NCBI GenBank assembly: GCA_905116865.2
Contig: CAJHNH020004602.1
Span: forward strand, 180,725 to 244,724
Length of the DNA stretch: 64,000 nucleotides
DNA from: Candidula unifasciata
Lineage: Eukaryota; Mollusca; Gastropoda; Stylommatophora; Geomitridae
Direction of reading: 5' to 3'
How positions within the stretch are numbered: position 1 is the first letter of the stretch; each line of letters begins with the position of its first letter. This document shows positions 46,644-56,657 of this stretch, one piece after another. Below the pieces are notes generated by a model that saw only the letters and a list, made by a program, of their open reading frames with translations, was not told where the DNA came from and searched no databases. A program made the position numbers and the translations under genes.

Positions 46644-48756
46644 GCGCCCAGTTTATGGCCATCAGGTTGGCATAGAAACATGCTATAGCCCGTTCCCAAA
46701 ATCGTGCCCTCAAACTGTTATCATGATCTCGAAAACTCATGTACGGACCACCACACATTCGTGCGTGTGGTCTTAGATGTTCCATACCCTTATGATTGTA
46801 TAATGAACAATTGCACCAGTGCATCTTTTTTCTTAAAGCGACGAATTTCTTTGATCTTTGTCGGTCTACTAATTTGGTACCCCTAAAAAAGGAAAATACA
46901 GTAATTGGCACATCTCGTTTACTTTGAACCACCAGCGTGGAGATTGTTTTGAAAAACATTTCACAAGTACAGCATTGTGGAGTGATTATTTTGATAGCCT
47001 ATCTCGGATACAATGAAATATTTATTCATCTAACTCACAGAAGGCTAGTATAGAAGGTTGACTACATGATAGTGAAACACCTATGAACTAAATTATAATT
47101 ATGTAAATGAGATTACGACATTGCGTTCACTATTTAAAAAAAGCATGCCTGGGTTTACCTCTAAAACCTGCAATTCTATATTTTTTTTTTTTTTTAAAGT
47201 TCGCATCACATTATTAGGCGTGATGCTGACCATATCACCCACCTAGTGCCGATTGGTCTATTAAAAATATAGGTCTAGCCCTATGTAATGATGTTATAAA
47301 TAGGGATAATGTCAGGGGATGAATGGCATAATTGGGGAAGTCCCTGAGAGCATGGGTTTCACGGAGATATGGTGAAACGACAGGAAAGAGTGAGTCACGT
47401 GTGAATGAGGAGATCTGGGGGATTGAGAATCAGGCGGTGATTCGGTGACTGGGCCCCAGAGAGAAAGGATGGGAAATGAAGCTGTAAAGATGAATGGAGA
47501 ATGACGGGAGCATGTGGATCTGAATCGGCGAGGAATGAATGATCGAGAAGGCCAGCTGTGATGGTACCTTGTTTGATTGTTAAAGCCAGCCGTGAATATG
47601 TTAACGTCTATTGTCCGAATGCTGTAAGTGGATTCTCCTGTGATTCGTGTATTGTGCTATAGTGATATTAAACTCATGAAATGTGGCGCTGGTGTCAACC
47701 GTTGTTAGAAGCTGTGTGACCGTGAAGAAGATCATGTCTGCTTTGATTGAGTTGTGAATCTCTAGACATCAGAGCCAGTGTTAACTCTGCACCACAGATA
47801 GCCAGTGTGGAGGAGACACAAAAGGGCAGTCATTACACCCTATATGCCCTATACGCCTAAAGGCGTGGAAAAACGTCCTTTACTTATTTTACTTGACTAT
47901 CACATCATTAACTATAAACACACTGCTTGTATGCCGTGAATTTGTGACTATTTCATGTACCGCGAATAAGGCAACATAAAAACTAGATTATAGTTTACAT
48001 TACAATTTGTTTTTGTCTACAAGGCGTGCCAAATTTCAACAATTTATACCTGGCGGTTACTGGGTTACAGAAATCTAAAGTTGGGCACAGACTGTAGACA
48101 CTAGGCTACAGTAGCTTCCTGATATGTCTAGTTTTCAGAATAAATATAGAAGCAGCAAGTCTTGAAAGTTGAAACTGAACTGTTGTACCTTCAATGTATT
48201 ATTCAATATTGGTAGCAGCAAAACTATGGGGGGAAAAAGGGGGGGGGGGGGGTTCATATTCAGTGGAATAAAGGAATAAAGTAAAGGATCCTTTTCCACG
48301 CCTTCAAGCATATTGGGCATATACTTGTAGACCAGCAGACTCGATGGGTGATCTGGTCACCATCACGATAGCTACCTTCACGTTACCTGGTACCCGGTTA
48401 GGGCTGGGTTAGACTTGGAGCCACTGTCACTTTTGGAGTAGGAGGAGAAGAGGATGAAAAAAGTCCGGCTGGTTCGCATGTAAACCCACGACCTTCGGAT
48501 CCGCAGGCGAGCGTTTAACCTCTGTACCACGGCAGCTGCCAGTGGCAATAAATAGTAAATACGAGTAATTAAGTCAAGTATGGGAATTACGGAGCTCGCC
48601 ACAGCATGTCACATGATGGTATTGAAAGTAACAGGAATATTTGCACCTCACAAGCATATATAGTTCGGAGGTAATGAATGGGAACTTACGTTTCTGGTGT
48701 GAAATGTCAATACACCAAATGCAAAAAATCAGTAAAACACATAATTTGTTCATCAT
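38182..48756 (-). CDS. Five-domain Kunitz/BPTI protease inhibitor, secreted or membrane-tethered (6 exons)
   Basis: Coding exons in transcript order are 48756-48690, 45855-45673, 44537-44358, 42071-41892, 40738-40562 and 38444-38182, together 1050 nt (349 residues and a stop). Exon 1 is a 22-residue hydrophobic signal peptide starting MMNKLCVLLIF. Four exons of 177-183 nt, each phase 1-1, carry one Kunitz domain each. The last carries Kunitz 5 and a hydrophobic C-terminal tail. Each domain has six cysteines with normal spacing and a YGGC-type core. P1 residues, just after Cys2, are Met, Lys, Lys, Lys, Lys. Family knowledge: such domains block trypsin-like serine proteases, and some act as channel ligands. 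Function here is untested. Roles in immunity, shell matrix or secretion are all possible. Confidence 0.9.
38640..39255 (+). repeat. Diverged tandem repeat of AATCCATTAGTGTGTAGCTAC type
   Basis: The phrases AATAATCCAT, TAGTCTGTAGCTACAATCCA and CAGTCTGTTCTG recur about every 55-60 bp with many changes. Lies in the last Kunitz intron. Confidence 0.75.
39330..39735. mobile_element. Foldback element (inverted arms)
   Basis: Left arm and inverted right arm share GGTCCCAAATT, CTCAGTCACGTG and GCTAAACTAGATGGCTGGGACTC with its complement. Arms are roughly 170 bp around a short centre. Confidence 0.75.
39785..39985 (-). mobile_element. SINE family B (minus)
   Basis: TAGTCAACATCACCCC, GTCAGCCTGGAAGCCAAG and GTCTAGCCGCTACTCCACGG mark body and tRNA-like head in reverse. 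Confidence 0.7.
40163..40465 (-). mobile_element. Family A repeat (minus)
   Basis: CCCCATGTGAGTTCTGAGGC through AGCCGGTGAACGAGAAG and an (AAG)n tail. Full-length, in the last Kunitz intron. Confidence 0.8.
40562..40738 (-). CDS. Kunitz gene exon 5: Kunitz domain 4
   Basis: Begins DYCYLAKQEGPCKGNI and contains IYGGCEGNDNRF. Six cysteines, P1 Lys and P1' Gly. 177 nt, phase 1-1, donor GTAAAG. Confidence 0.92.
41095..41205 (+). repeat. (TATC/TGTC)n microsatellite
   Basis: Imperfect CTGTCTGTATATCTAT tandem over about 110 bp. Confidence 0.85.
41583..41764 (+). mobile_element. SPIN-like hAT non-autonomous element (182 bp)
   Basis: Ends CAGCGGTTCTCAACCTGTGG and AGGTTGAGAACCACTG. The perfect 8-bp duplication GGTTAGAG lies at 41575-41582 and 41765-41772. 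Internal phrases GGGGTCGCCTAAGACCAT and AAAGGGTCGCGGCATTAGGA are those of the SPIN family. No transposase frame. Confidence 0.92.
41892..42071 (-). CDS. Kunitz gene exon 4: Kunitz domain 3
   Basis: Begins DCSLKPEVGKCKAQI and contains IYGGCEGNSNNF. Six cysteines and P1 Lys are present. The acceptor is TTTCTGCAG and the donor GTGAGT. 180 nt, phase 1-1. Confidence 0.92.
42783..42836 (+). repeat. (CT)n microsatellite after poly(C)
   Basis: About 27 CT units preceded by a run of C. Confidence 0.97.
43065..43094. repeat. Poly(C) followed by poly(A)
   Basis: About 18 C followed by 12 A. Confidence 0.9.
43478..43593 (+). repeat. (CATA)n with internal (CA)n microsatellite
   Basis: ACATACAT tandem of about 115 bp with a (CA)12 core. 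The Tyr/Val/Cys frame across it is not a gene. Confidence 0.97.
44095..44340 (+). pseudogene. LINE RT C-terminal remnant ending 17 bp from a Kunitz exon
   Basis: Broken frames read WTGLWHAAIKSIATDRKGWRE, ISQQKLVTQRHAVLLDDYDDC and a stop, the common end of RTE-like ORFs. The 3' tail stops just before the donor side of Kunitz exon 3. Confidence 0.7.
44358..44537 (-). CDS. Kunitz gene exon 3: Kunitz domain 2
   Basis: Begins DRCSLLPKQEDCKAST and contains TYGRCGGNDNNF. P1 is Lys. Two core glycines are changed: the one two residues before Cys2 is Glu, and the YGGC glycine is Arg. It ends VKNATK, an N-glycosylation sequon. Exact 180-nt phase 1-1 exon. Confidence 0.9.
44609..44805 (+). mobile_element. 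Family A repeat, partial
   Basis: CTCACGCAGATGCACTGCGAC and TTTTGGGGAGGCAGTAGG are family A. It lies just upstream of Kunitz exon 3, in the intron. Confidence 0.7.
45470..45625 (+). mobile_element. LINE 3' tail fragment
   Basis: AGAAAGGCAAGACGGACATAT...ATTGGAACTTTGCG...GCCCCAGGTGCTGTGATG matches the tail at 27140-27270. Confidence 0.65.
45673..45855 (-). CDS. Kunitz gene exon 2: Kunitz domain 1
   Basis: Begins ERCLLPPEQGMCMARF and contains FVYGGCGGNDNNF. All six cysteines are present. P1 is Met rather than Lys/Arg, which in this family favours elastase- or chymotrypsin-like targets. Acceptor CTACCAG, donor GTACGT, phase 1-1. Confidence 0.9.
45968..46245 (+). mobile_element. SINE family B, full-length
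   Basis: Head CTTGGCGTTGGCGGCTAGAC, B box GTGGGTTCGCGTCC, body CTAGGTCGACCCAGC and CGCCTAAAGGCGTGG. Lies in Kunitz intron 1. Confidence 0.85.
46599..46642 (+). repeat. (CA)n microsatellite
   Basis: About 22 CA units. Confidence 0.97.
47205..47895 (+). mobile_element. SINE family B split by a solo LTR
   Basis: The SINE 3' part at 47205-47283 resumes at 47838 and ends CGCCTAAAGGCGTGG...CCTTTACTT. Confidence 0.8.
47284..47837. mobile_element. Solo LTR with 5-bp target duplication (554 bp)
   Basis: Starts TGTAATGA and ends TCATTACA, an 8-bp inverted terminus of the TG...CA form. The duplication CCCTA lies at 47279-47283 and 47838-47842. A TTATAAATA box is at 47295. No internal retroviral-type genes remain. 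Confidence 0.85.
48287..48542 (-). mobile_element. SINE family B (minus)
   Basis: TCCTTTTCCACGCCTTC, GGGTGATCTGGTCACCATCAC, CCACGACCTTCGGATCCGC. Lies just downstream of the Kunitz signal exon, within its first intron. Confidence 0.8.
48690..48756 (-). CDS. Kunitz gene exon 1: signal peptide
   Basis: Starts at the first of two ATGs and encodes MMNKLCVLLIFCIWC...HQK, a Lys then a hydrophobic core, typical of a secretory signal. It ends in phase 1 at a consensus GTAAGT donor, which fits every downstream Kunitz exon. Confidence 0.87.
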
Positions 48757-48810
48757 CTTGTTTCGTCGGTCGCCAAATAGCTTTGCACACCTCTTGCCTA
48801 GCCGGCGATA

Positions 48811-48818
48811 TTTTTATA
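48811..48818 (-). promoter_or_regulatory. TATA box of the Kunitz gene
   Basis: TATAAAAA on the minus strand lies about 55 bp upstream of the ATG. That would place transcription start near 48785 and give a 5' leader of about 30 nt. The fit with the signal-peptide exon supports this as the gene start. Confidence 0.65.
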
Positions 48819-49194
48819 CTGTAAAACCCGGATATCAGTAGCTGCTATCAGTTCTAACCCCAGGCGGAAATTTACAACCTAAAACGCCTTTGCTTGTTTC
48901 CATTCCCGCAGATGACATCGTCATAGTGCACTTCCCGTGTGTCATTTGTCCCATGTGATGGTTATCACTCTTATTTATTCAGTACTGCGTGTGACTTTTC
49001 ATTCCTTTATTTTTCTTTCTCGCATACTTTTTTAGAACCGTCTCCAACTCCCAGCAGAGGGTAGGAGTTCAACTGTGGATGTTTATGTTAGTAGTCTGAT
49101 GGAGTTTTGCGATCACGATGAAGTGACCTGCCCTTTTTAGATTTGTGATTAATGAAGACTATCATCGCAGCACTTAAAACATCTATGGGAGCTC

Positions 49195-49270
49195 TAGTCT
49201 CCTCCTTGGTAGCTACACAAGCCCAAATAAACTGATCAGCCCCGTTCTATGTTGATTAATCAGACGGCTT
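49195..49270 (-). mobile_element. LINE tail fragment (minus)
   Basis: The minus frame reads LINQHRTGLISLFGLV, equal to the FNQHRTGTIS block at 14650. Confidence 0.55.
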
Positions 49271-49474
49271 GTGCCCTCAGTAAAATATCCATGTCTTGTT
49301 GCTCTAGTTTCTACTTCAATGTCCACCAGTCTCGACAGGCATTCTGATTTTGGTTGTAGTCCTCTTTGCATTGTGCCCTCAGTAAAATGTCCATGTCTTG
49401 TTGCTCCCGTTTCTACTTCAATGTCCACCAGTCTCGACAGGCATTCTGATTTTGGTTGTAGTCCTCTTTGCGAT
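49271..49474 (+). repeat. 102-bp tandem duplication
   Basis: The unit starting GTGCCCTCAGTAAAAT occurs twice with three changes. Confidence 0.93.
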
Positions 49475-49875
49475 GCACACCATACATGGCATTTAAGAAA
49501 TCACTCCTGTCTAGTGCCTGGCCAGTCATTGTAACCACATTGTCCGCCAGATAATCTGCACGCTTTTTACATTAAACATCCTGGCACTAAGGTAGGTAGA
49601 TACTGAGCCTTTTACGCGCCCTTTTAAATAAAGTCAGAAAATCCACGTGTGGATTCCATCGGTGCTAAAGAAGCACGCTACAGTATCGCGCTGATCGCCT
49701 TACTTTCCTAAAACATTCAGACAGAGCTTCCTTGTCTTTTTCTTCGTCTAATTCCTACGTTTTCCCTCGTCCTTTGTTCTTCCTAATGCTTGTGCTACGT
49801 AATAACACCTTCCTTTTTTAATGTCACTATCCCTCTACAACTAAATGAATTTCCTCCAGTTATACTGCACTTCTT

Positions 49876-50063
49876 TTTCTTCTTCTTGTTCACCGGCTGT
49901 GAATTCCGGCGGTAAGTCACGGTTGTTCGTCCAAAATGGACTTTTGGCTTTTACCTTGACCTGAGTTTTGCGTGTACATCCGTTTTACTGGCTTATTTGT
50001 TTGCAGTACTCGTTCCCCGCCTCTCCGGCAGATGTACTCCGACTTCGGAGGAAGACGTCAAGC
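49876..50063 (+). mobile_element. Family A repeat, partial
   Basis: CTTCTTGTTCACCGGCTGTG through CCGGCAGATGTACTCCGAC. The 3' half is replaced by unrelated sequence. Confidence 0.75.
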
Positions 50064-52141
50064 CTATTTCTAGGTTGACTGTGGCCATTGTTTTGTGTGG
50101 GTCGAGATGTTGCCTTATTTGTGTGGTGTCCTCTTTGACTTTTAACAAGTGTGGCCCCCGGCATGTCGTCCTTAAGGCAGCTCTATGTAGAGTTTTCAAC
50201 CCTCAAGGGAAGGCAGGGGCAGATCATGGGCATTCCCCGCCATCCAAGGAGGCTTCCATAAATGCAGAGCCGACACATGATGCTCTGGTTCTGGGCTCAC
50301 CCAAGGAATCGTCACGTCCTGCCCATGACTGCTTAACCTCACAACCGTGTATTGAGCTTCCCGCGCTACAAGGCTGCGCTCACCGGAGAACAGCGGGGGG
50401 CAGCCCGCAGGTCTAGGACGTTTGTGGCCACACAAATAGGTACATTCTTTTTCATCTTAGGTTAGACACCTTTAACGTTGTTTCAGCTGTGCCCTTAGCA
50501 CGACATAATGGGAAGCAAAATGCGTCAGGCGTGGCTTCACCTGTTTGGTCCCAACACTCGGGCGAGTTGGACCAGTGGATACGGACATTCAGACTTTTCC
50601 TAATCGGTACGAGTTATGATCGTCGGACTTTGAGCTTGCATGTGTGCCATGGGGTGTAACTTTGTCAGACATTGTTTTCAAGCCAGCATATGAATAGTTG
50701 CTGCCATGGTGTACCTCAGCGCGGTGACGACGACACTGAGGATTGACAGAGGATGTACGTAGGTGGGATCTTGCTGCGAGAAGTCGCCCACAAGAGATGT
50801 TAACTCGTCTTGGCTGCGGGTAAATCTCTCGGTCAGGGTTGAGTCTCAGCAGCACAGTTTTCCATTCGCTCCCAAATTTTAACCAAGAGTTGTCATTTGA
50901 TGGTACATTTAGCAAGCAGTCCTTGAGTTTTGTTACTTTTCACCCATGCGTTTGGGGGCGGGCTGGTGAGAGCCAGAAAGGGCTCTACACCTCTAGGGGC
51001 CGCCAGCTCCGAGATCCCCTGCCAACTCTGTTAATGCTCATTTGAGACATTATCCGTGGCGCACGACGGGGACGTGCAACAGGAGTCTTGCATGAGGTTC
51101 CGTAAAACCAGAACAGTGAAGGACTGGCGCCCGAGTGGGGTACGGAATATCTCCTTATACACATCACATCAGACTTAACTTCCCCTCATGCCTGTGACCG
51201 AAATCACCGCGCCACTATACTGCACTAATTCAGCCAGGGGGGAAACGGGTTGTTCTCACGCATCTGTTTATCTGCATGACTAAACAGGCGAATTCTTGAC
51301 GTGGATGGTTGAATAACGTTCATTGACTTCTATCTGCTTCGTGCTAGTATCAGTCATGTGTGAATGAATGCCTCACTAAGTGAAGACGTTAGTGCCAGTG
51401 TGTCGCAGTGCATTGATGCGTTACTTCAGGTGAAGCAGGCGCCGACGTCACTATTGAATTATAGTTGCCAGAAAGTCATTTTTTTCTTAAAGGTAGAGAA
51501 CATGTTAAATTATTCAAAACACAGGTAAAACATTCCATGTCGCCATTTTAAACAAGACGAAATCCTCGTCCTTTTCCTAACCTGCTACTGTCTTTTTTTT
51601 CGTCCTCTTTTCTCTTGTTTTTGTCTTTTTTTTTCTTCGTTTAAAGAGTTCAGCGGCGAACTCTGCAGTGTGCTATTGGCACTTCGCGTCTCTTCATCTT
51701 AGGCATGCTATTTACCCGTCTTCAACTGACTCTTTCACGGCGGAGATCATAGTCTATCATGTTTTCTATAACCAGATTAGCGTGTATCAAACACTGAGGA
51801 GAGTAAGAATGACTTCTTTGGTTAGTAGGATTCCCGATCCTGGTATATCAGCATCACTGCATCTGTTTTGGTTGGTCTGTTACAGAGCTTGGTACCTGTC
51901 ACGAAACTCACCGCATCTCGCGAGGTGCGAGATTTCCTGCTTGCTCCCATTCATGCAATGGCCTCTTCCCACTGGCTGAAGCCCGACACCAAACTGTACA
52001 CCTCTCTTTCGTGGCTGGCGACATTAGGCGAGTTTTTTTTTTTTTTTTCTTTTTTTTCTTCGGGCTTCAACTAGTTTTCTTTTCTCTCCCAACTTCGTCT
52101 TTTTTTTTGCAACCGTCACTGGTTTGAGAGATGGTGACAGT

Positions 52142-52143
<2 letters not shown>
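50064..52143. other. GC-richer DNA of unknown origin
   Basis: Base composition is more GC-rich than the neighbours. Open frames up to 139 residues (49997-50416) show no motif that I recognise and are interrupted in all frames. It may be an old retroelement. Confidence 0.35.

Positions 52144-52182
<39 letters not shown>
52144..52182. repeat. Poly(G), 39 bases
   Basis: Uninterrupted run of 39 guanines. Confidence 0.97.
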
Positions 52183-52185
<3 letters not shown>

Positions 52186-53112
52186 CAGAAAAGCAGCGCT
52201 CCTCTGCTCACCAGTGCTTCTAGTTGAATAAAATTCATGGCGAAGGTCCCGTCACCAAGTGACGCCGCAGAGATAGCGACAAAGGGCGAACGCACAACAG
52301 TGCTGACCGCTGACGATGTGGGGAAAAGAACATGCTTGCCACTCACAACGCGGAATATAGAATGCTTATAACGTTGCAAATAACAAAACGTGGCACCCCT
52401 CCACCATAGGACAGCCTGTGGAAAATCTCGCGCTCAGCGAAATGTGGTGACCATCGTGATATGTACCCAGGAGGTAATTATCGTGTTATGTACCCAGGGC
52501 TTAGTTAATATTTGCATGAAGGTCAATATTGCAGCAGTCTGGATCATGTTTGTCGTCCTGCTAGCTTTTTAGAACAAACTGTTTACATCCTGCTGATTTC
52601 TGAGTTAGTAGAAAGGGATGATGCCACTGCAGTACAGTCTCTTGAAGGTGGTACGCGTGCACCTGAGTGGGTAGAAAGGTATCTGCAAGTCTCACTCCGA
52701 TAGACACAAGCCATTTCCAAATGTCTGGCGTCCTGAGTTCTATACATCATACATGGGATTGGAACCTAACAGTCTACTAGACATATCAGTTGCTGGGGAA
52801 CCTCCACATGTATATTCCGGCTCCCCTCTGTCCTCTGGACAAAACCAAAACAACTCTTAGTTCTTAGTCTTGTTTGGCAACTGGTCTATGATGGAGGAAC
52901 AGACAGGCCACTCTTCTGCGGCTTGCATTCTTCTCAACGATTGTGTTCTTTCCTTTGGAGTAAATATGGCAAGCAGAGAGAAAGCTAATACTGCATGGGC
53001 AACACATGATCCCTGCAATACTGTTTTTTGTGCTCTGAAGAGAAGCAACTTCATCTCTGGCCCTGATTGGTTTCACCGTGAGGTGTAGCTCTCCACCTGT
53101 CTGTAGTTGATA

Positions 53113-53530
53113 CAGTATGTAACACTATCGTCTGGATTGGCGGAAATTTGCCAACATTTATTATTATTATTATCGTCACTCAGTTTTTACAATACTGCCC
53201 AGTCTTTGTTCTGTGGAGAGAAGGAACTTCATCTCTGGCCTCAAGTGGTATTGCCGTGGGGTGTAGTTCCCTGCCTGTCTAGTAAAATGTGTAACACTAT
53301 CGTCTGGATTGGCGGAAATTTGCCAACGATTATTATTATCATCATCATCACTCAGTATTTACAATACTGCCCAGTCTTTGTTCTGTGGAGAGAAAGATTT
53401 TCATCTCTGGCCTCAAGTGGTATTGCCGTGGAGTGTAGTTCCCTGCCTGTCTAGTAAAATGTGTAACACTATCGTCTGGAAAGACGGAAAGTTGCCAACG
53501 ATTATTATAATTATTATCAAAAGACACCAA
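53113..53530 (+). repeat. Tandem repeat, ~170-bp unit, about 2.5 copies
   Basis: TGTAACACTATCGTCTGGA, an ATT-rich stretch and ACAATACTGCCCAGTCTTTG recur at about 53118, 53289 and 53460. The unit contains the ATT tail of retroposon family F. Confidence 0.9.
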
Positions 53531-53964
53531 AAATCTCCCTGATGATTAAAAGCCATCTGCCGCCATTGCGTTTGATTGACGATGATGAACTCACTCATTG
53601 TTTCTTCTGTGACGTATTGCATGCTCGATAAGATTGAAATAATACTTCTTCAAGGGAGTGCTGTTGTTAAACAGTTTGTCCGAGAGTAACCTCACGTACT
53701 CCCGAGTCCGAATGAGTCGCACCAGAAAACGGGTGTCGTTTCTTTTCCCACGGTTATGACACTCTTACTATTAATTTCTCACTTCCTTCCGCTACTTCAC
53801 CTAACGGACCAAGGTCGTCCGACAGGAAAGCGAACCAAAGAGGGCGGAGATACGTTAACGATAGGAAGATCATCATCAGCATCATGTGACATGGCCACAG
53901 CCGTTGGCTTAAGCGGTCGTGTTTCGCTATCTCACATGATCAGCAGAGTCGCGGATCAGGTTAG

Positions 53965-54625
53965 GTCTCTTGTCCCATCTATATAACTAAGTCATCCCAA
54001 GTGTGTATACATGTCTGTGCCTTTCACTTTATCTTGTCCCGTCCTATCCATATGGCTAAGCCATTCAAGTATTGCATGTCTCTGCCTTTCACTTTCTCTT
54101 GTCGCGCCCCATCTATATGGCTAAGTCATCCCATGTGTGTATACATGTCTGTGTCTTTTACTTTCTCTTGTCCCGCCCCATCTATATGGCTAAGTCATCC
54201 AAGTATTGCATGTCTCTGCCTTTCACTTTATCTTGTCCTGTCCTATCTATATGGCTAAGTCATCCAAGTATTGCATGTCTCTGCCTTTTACTTTATCTTG
54301 TCCCGTCCTATCTATATGGCTAAGTCATCCAAGTATTGCATGTCTCTGCCTTTCACTTTATCTTGTCCTGTCCTATCCATATGGCTAAGTCATCCAAGTA
54401 TTGCATGTCTCTGCCTTTTACTTTATCTTGTCCCGCCCCATCTACATGGCTAAGTCATCCAAGTATTGCATGTCTCTGCCTTTCACTTTATCTTGTCCTG
54501 TCCTATCTATATGGCTAAGTCATCCAAGTATTGCATGTCTCTGCCTTTCACTTTATCTTGTCCCGTCCTTTCTATATGGCTAAGTCATCCAAGTGTTGCA
54601 TGTCTCTGTCTTTCACTGTCTCTTA
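53965..54625 (+). repeat. 65-bp tandem repeat, about 10 copies
   Basis: The unit contains TATATGGCTAAGTCATCCAAG, TATTGCATGTCTCTGCC and TTTATCTTGTCC. The first units diverge more. No stop codons occur in any forward frame over most of it, which explains the repeated 60-residue frames. Confidence 0.95.
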
Positions 54626-54724
54626 TCCTGCCAAGCTTACCAGTCACTAAGTTAAACATGTAACAACTGTAAAGGAACTTTTTTTTTTCAACGCTAGCAA
54701 TGCATTGGGAATATGATGTTAGAC

Positions 54725-54815
54725 TCGTTTTTATAGACCAGTTGGCACTGGTTGGGTAACATGGTCAACATTACAACGACCGCCTTTACTTGCCAGGACG
54801 CCATCTACCCGCGTC
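54725..54815 (-). mobile_element. SINE family B fragment (minus)
   Basis: TTATAGACCAGTTGGCACTGG and ACCGCCTTTACTTGCCAGGAC in reverse orientation. Confidence 0.6.
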
Positions 54816-54894
54816 ATGCACTTTCCGGATCAATCCCTTTCATGTGTCTTGTTGCCCACCTTCGCACTGGTGGACTTTTACTCCTTCCCTCTCC

Positions 54895-55180
54895 CCCAGG
54901 GAAGTCGCCGTGGCGTAGCGGCTAGACGCTCGCCGCGGATCAGGAGGTCGTGGGTTCGCTGGCTGGCGGAGCCGGACTTTTTTTTTTTTTTTTTCAAAAA
55001 TGACCTTGGCTCCCAGGTCGACCTAACCTTGAGTGGGTACCGGGTGCAGTCTCGGGAAGTAAAGGCAGCCGGCGTGATGCTGACCACATCACCCATCTTG
55101 TGCCGATTGGTCTATAAAATATAGGTCTTGCTCTATACGCCCAAAGGCGTGAAAAAGGGTCCTTTACTTACTTTTTTTTT
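54895..55180 (+). mobile_element. SINE family B, best full-length copy
   Basis: Head GGCGTAGCGGCTAGACGC (A box), GTGGGTTCGCTGG (B box), T16 linker, body CTCCCAGGTCGACCTAACC and 3' end CGTGAAAAAGGGTCCTTTAC. It serves as the reference for the family. Confidence 0.9.
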
Positions 55181-56239
55181 TACTCTCCCCCACCCTCAGT
55201 CCCGTTCTTCCCAAGACCTTGCAACGTTTGATATGGCTTAAGTATTGTTTTGAGACGATGTGCTGTTTGCAAGCCAGTTTTCTTTGGTGTTTTAATGTCC
55301 TAAAATGACAGAATAGTTTCTTTATTATTATTGTTGTTGTTATTTTTATTACTACTATTACTAAAACTACTGCTAGTACTACTACTACTTCTACTACTAC
55401 TACTACTATTTTATTGTGCATTGTTCTTTTCTTTCATAGAATTTAAAAACCTCCTATTGTCTTTCTCAAAGATGTCGATTTAGTTCACCACCCACGTTGT
55501 GTTATAATAAAGATGCAAGCTTTCAAAATATTGCAGTCGATTCGCTTACTTACCTATATACTACCTTTGATGCAATTCGATCTTTGCAATGATGTGGTCA
55601 ACGTTCTTTGACTTCTGTTAAACAGCCTGCTTTGTTGATTGTTATGGTGTCGCGATATGAACAGTTTTGTGATATTTTCAATTTCATCATCCTTGATTGT
55701 TATTTTTGGGTGGCCTGAAGTTGTATGTGTGGACATTATGTTTCTTTTCTTAGAATTCAGAAAACAGTTTTAGTCTTTCGTGTGATTTCTGACAGACTCG
55801 TTAACGTTCTAAACCCTTTACACTGTTCGAAAAGAGGGCTGCATATTCTGCGAACCAGAGTTTATTAATTTGATTGCCATCAAAATTAAGTCGATCAAAA
55901 CTGTCACATTTGATCATTTCTGTCATTTTTTTTTTTTTTTTTTTGGTTGCTTTCTGCATACTGATTGAAGAGGGAGGTTTGGTGAGAGAATGCAACATCT
56001 GGTACTTATCACGAACCAGCCCTCGCAGCTAGAGTTCTTTCCCCTCTTATTCTCGGGTCGCACAGTTTGCTATGTGTTTTGGGGTGTCATGTATTCCTTA
56101 TTTTCAACGGTTTAACAGTTGACTCTTCTCTCATGTTGTCATCGCTCACTTACGTGAATACTTTCATGTTGTGTTACTTGCCCGACGCTTTGTGGGTATG
56201 GAAACTGCGATGTTTTTTATTTCTACATTCCTTGTCAGT
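55181..56239. other. Unassigned DNA with short triplet repeats
   Basis: Contains an imperfect (TAC)n/(TTA)n stretch at 55320-55415. Nothing else recognised. Confidence 0.5.
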
Positions 56240-56510
56240 GGCTTTTTTTCTGGGGAGCGGGGGCGCCAAGGAACAAAGAAATACAAAAACATCCCAGTCT
56301 CGATATTCACGAATAGTCGCGCCTCTGGTGCTTCCCCGTGCAGTACTTCTTACTTGTGCACAGGCGCTTGCGGCGCGCCAAAGAGGCTCACGACAACTTG
56401 ACCTTCCACAAACATTATATACGGCGAGTGAACGCCGAACGAAGCCATCTTATAAGACCCCCACAACATAGGCCAGGCCATGCGACCCGCTGCGGCATGG
56501 ATGGGAGAGG
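56240..56510. mobile_element. Relative of the 34.4-kb MITE, right half
   Basis: AAATACAAAAACATCCCAG, CCACAACATAGGCCAGGCC and GCGGCATGGATGGG correspond to the right half of the MITE at 34438-34862. Confidence 0.65.
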
Positions 56511-56623
56511 ACAGGAACTTCATGAGCTTTTAGATGCTAGAGGTAAAAGGGTCCTGCTCTCGGGTACGCTTGCTAACTGCAGAAGGCATCCAATAGTTTT
56601 CAAATTGTCCTGATGTCCTCCTT

Positions 56624-56655
<32 letters not shown>

Positions 56656-56657
56656 CC

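Noticed and set aside
46339..46959. 206-residue minus-strand frame
   Set aside because: It crosses a CA microsatellite and LINE-like fragments, and has no coherent domain.
49997..50416. 139-residue open frame
   Set aside because: It starts within a family A copy and shows no domain or splice-supported extension.
54895..54975. Candidate tRNA gene
   Set aside because: The same head occurs many times joined to one body sequence, so it is a tRNA-derived SINE.
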